Below, piece by piece: positions 6,863 through 7,826 of a stretch of 7,826 nt of DNA (positions are counted from its first letter, which is position 1; every line of letters starts with the position of its first letter). The stretch comes from an uncultured Verrucomicrobiota bacterium. GTDB lineage: Bacteria; Verrucomicrobiota; Kiritimatiellia; RFP12; UBA1067. Made by a program: the position numbers and the translations under genes. The notes beneath the pieces are model-generated. The model ran no database searches and had not been told where the DNA came from. It saw only the letters and a program-made list of their open reading frames with translations. The stretch is from assembly GCA_945613785.1 (NCBI GenBank), contig CALZAJ010000071.1, positions 1 to 7,826 on the forward strand, given 5' to 3'.

Positions 6863-7744
6863 TTATTGCTTGATCAGAGTGGCCTCGGACCATTTGATGT
6901 CCGCCAGGGCGTTCTTCGCCTCCTGGGCAATGTTGGGATTCTTGCTCTGCTTGAGCTCGGCGTACTTCTCGATCGCCTTCTCCAACATTTCCGGCGTGAT
7001 CCGCTGCGCCGTCTTGGTCGTACGGTCACGGTCCTTCACGAGACGCGAAAGCTCGACGAGCTTCGCCAGCTTCTTGATCTCGTTATCCTCGGACATGCGT
7101 TCCCAGTCTGCCGTATACTTCGCCGCCTCGCGCGGGAAGCGTTCGCGGAACTCCTTTAGACGCAGGAAGGCGCGACCCGGCAGCATCTCGATCTCATAAT
7201 CGAGGAGGAACTGATACTGCTTGGCGCCCGGCGGCGTCGACGTCGCCATCAACGCACTGCCGACCACACCCTGCGAGGCGCGATCGTCCTTGCCGACGTA
7301 CAGTTTGCGCTTGCACGTCGCATCGACAATCGTAATCGTCGGTTCGGTCTTCTCCCAGGCCGCCTGCATGATTGCAAGTTCCTGCTCGTTCGCGTCAGGC
7401 TTGATGAGCCGGACATCGTTGTAGACTGGATAGGTCACGCCCAACTTCTTGAGCGTCTCCTCGACCTTTTCCTTCGACGAGCTGCCATGATGGCTGCCAA
7501 GGACCACGAAGGGCTTCGTCTTGTAAGTCGCCCAGATCGACTGCAACTGCTTGATGGCCGCTGCCTGCGACATGGAACCATAGTCACGACGGTCGAGCAA
7601 CACGACCTTGCCACGCAGATAACCTGCAGACATCATACGACCGCCAAGCTTCGCCTCGGGCTTGATGTTCTCCCATTCGTAGGCGGCAGAAGCCACTGTC
7701 GTGGCCGCCACGAGGGCAACCGTCAAAATAGTCTTTCTACACAT
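6863..7744 (-). CDS. Exported thioredoxin-fold protein lacking the active-site cysteines
   Basis: A 293-residue paralogue of the CGPC protein downstream. Residues 1-20 form a signal peptide (MCRK, hydrophobic run, cut after VASA). The block 'GKVVLLDRRDYGSMSQ' (45-60) aligns without gaps to 'GKVVMIDEWGVNCGPC', so C-G-P-C is replaced by S-M-S-Q (57-60). Fold markers remain: 'IWATYKTKPFVVLGSHHG' (70-87), 'LGVTYPVYNDVRL' (101-113) and a proline at the cis-Pro site (Pro135 in 'TEPTITIVD'). The only cysteines are Cys2, inside the signal peptide, and Cys144. Dithiol chemistry is therefore not possible at the usual site; a binding, scaffold or regulatory role is inferred. Residues 175-293 are charged and probably helical, with no recognised motif. 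The reading frame is intact, with no sign of decay. It is the first gene of the operon, with an ATG 10 nt after the predicted -10 and no Shine-Dalgarno. Confidence 0.8.
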   Translation of the reverse strand: MCRKTILTVALVAATTVASAAYEWENIKPEAKLGGRMMSAGYLRGKVVLLDRRDYGSMSQAAAIKQLQSIWATYKTKPFVVLGSHHGSSSKEKVEETLKKLGVTYPVYNDVRLIKPDANEQELAIMQAAWEKTEPTITIVDATCKRKLYVGKDDRASQGVVGSALMATSTPPGAKQYQFLLDYEIEMLPGRAFLRLKEFRERFPREAAKYTADWERMSEDNEIKKLAKLVELSRLVKDRDRTTKTAQRITPEMLEKAIEKYAELKQSKNPNIAQEAKNALADIKWSEATLIKQ

Positions 7745-7753
7745 AGTGTTATT

Positions 7754-7770
7754 TATTTTATCATAAAATA
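7754..7770 (-). promoter_or_regulatory. Predicted thioredoxin-operon promoter overlapping a perfect 17-bp dyad
   Basis: On the minus strand TGATAAAAT (7763-7755) is an extended -10, 10 nt before the ATG at 7744, with no clear -35. The same bases lie inside TATTTTAT-C-ATAAAATA (7754-7770, plus strand), an 8-bp perfect inverted repeat around one central base. A repressor bound there would block the promoter; this is inference, and AT-rich dyads also occur by chance. Confidence 0.5.
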
Positions 7771-7790
7771 CGATTGTAAGTAATGGGTTA

Positions 7791-7826
7791 GTCGGTTGCG
7801 CGGCTCGTTCCTCGCCGCGAACCGAC
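7791..7826. other. Long GC-rich hairpin at the window edge
   Basis: GTCGGTT (7791-7797) and CGCGGC (7799-7804) pair with GCCGCGAACCGAC (7814-7826): 13 base pairs with a single bulged G at 7798 and a 9-nt loop. It ends on the last base of the window, so the arm may continue. It lies upstream of the thioredoxin operon promoter and could be the terminator of an unseen neighbour or an edge of a repeat. On the minus strand no T-run follows. Confidence 0.5.

Noticed and set aside
5713..6873. A 386-codon open frame on the plus strand opposite the second thioredoxin gene and the start of the ligase.
   Set aside because: Spans two real genes antisense; leucine/arginine-rich text with no domain.
6863..7744. 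The cysteine-less thioredoxin gene as a pseudogene.
   Set aside because: The frame is complete, the length equals that of its paralogue, the signal peptide and fold markers are kept, and only the active-site tetrapeptide is replaced.

Overview
The window carries seven protein genes, all on the minus strand and tightly packed. Six are complete; the last one downstream (hisS) runs off the left edge. No tRNA, rRNA, CRISPR array, insertion sequence or integrase was seen. Base composition is GC-rich with strong GC bias at third codon positions, which also produces long open antisense frames. ProRS is the bacterial form with the inserted editing domain. The HisRS fragment has the 'RAEMTPTLARM...RYERMTKGRKREHYQW' type of active site rather than the E. 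coli type. Two exported thioredoxin-like proteins are present. Together these suggest a free-living or gut-type Gram-negative bacterium, perhaps of the PVC group (Kiritimatiellota, Lentisphaerota or Verrucomicrobiota). That placement is an impression, not a demonstration.

Layout in the direction of transcription (right to left): (1) 7826-7745, a leader with a long hairpin at the window edge and a promoter that overlaps a perfect 17-bp dyad. (2) 7744-4311, a three-gene operon: an exported thioredoxin-fold protein with no active-site cysteines, an exported paralogue of identical length with an intact CGPC site, and an AMP-forming acyl-CoA synthetase-type enzyme 4 nt further on. (3) 4310-4202, a short gap with two weak hairpins and a perfect extended -10 promoter. 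(4) 4201-3098, a FolK (HPPK) domain fused to a histidine phosphatase domain. (5) 3032-2322, a Bax inhibitor-1 family membrane protein. (6) 2321-2125, a structured non-coding gap with two hairpins, an imperfect repeat and the proS promoter. (7) 2124-1, proS and hisS joined by a 4-nt GTGA overlap.

The most interesting points are the FolK-phosphatase fusion, which might supply the poorly assigned dephosphorylation step of folate synthesis; the thioredoxin pair in which one member has CGPC replaced by SMSQ; and a shared promoter signature. All four putative promoters have an extended -10 (TGnTAnAnT). In three of them it lies only 6-10 nt before the start codon, which predicts leaderless mRNAs, while most downstream operon genes carry Shine-Dalgarno sequences. 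Functions are read from motifs alone; no database search was possible.
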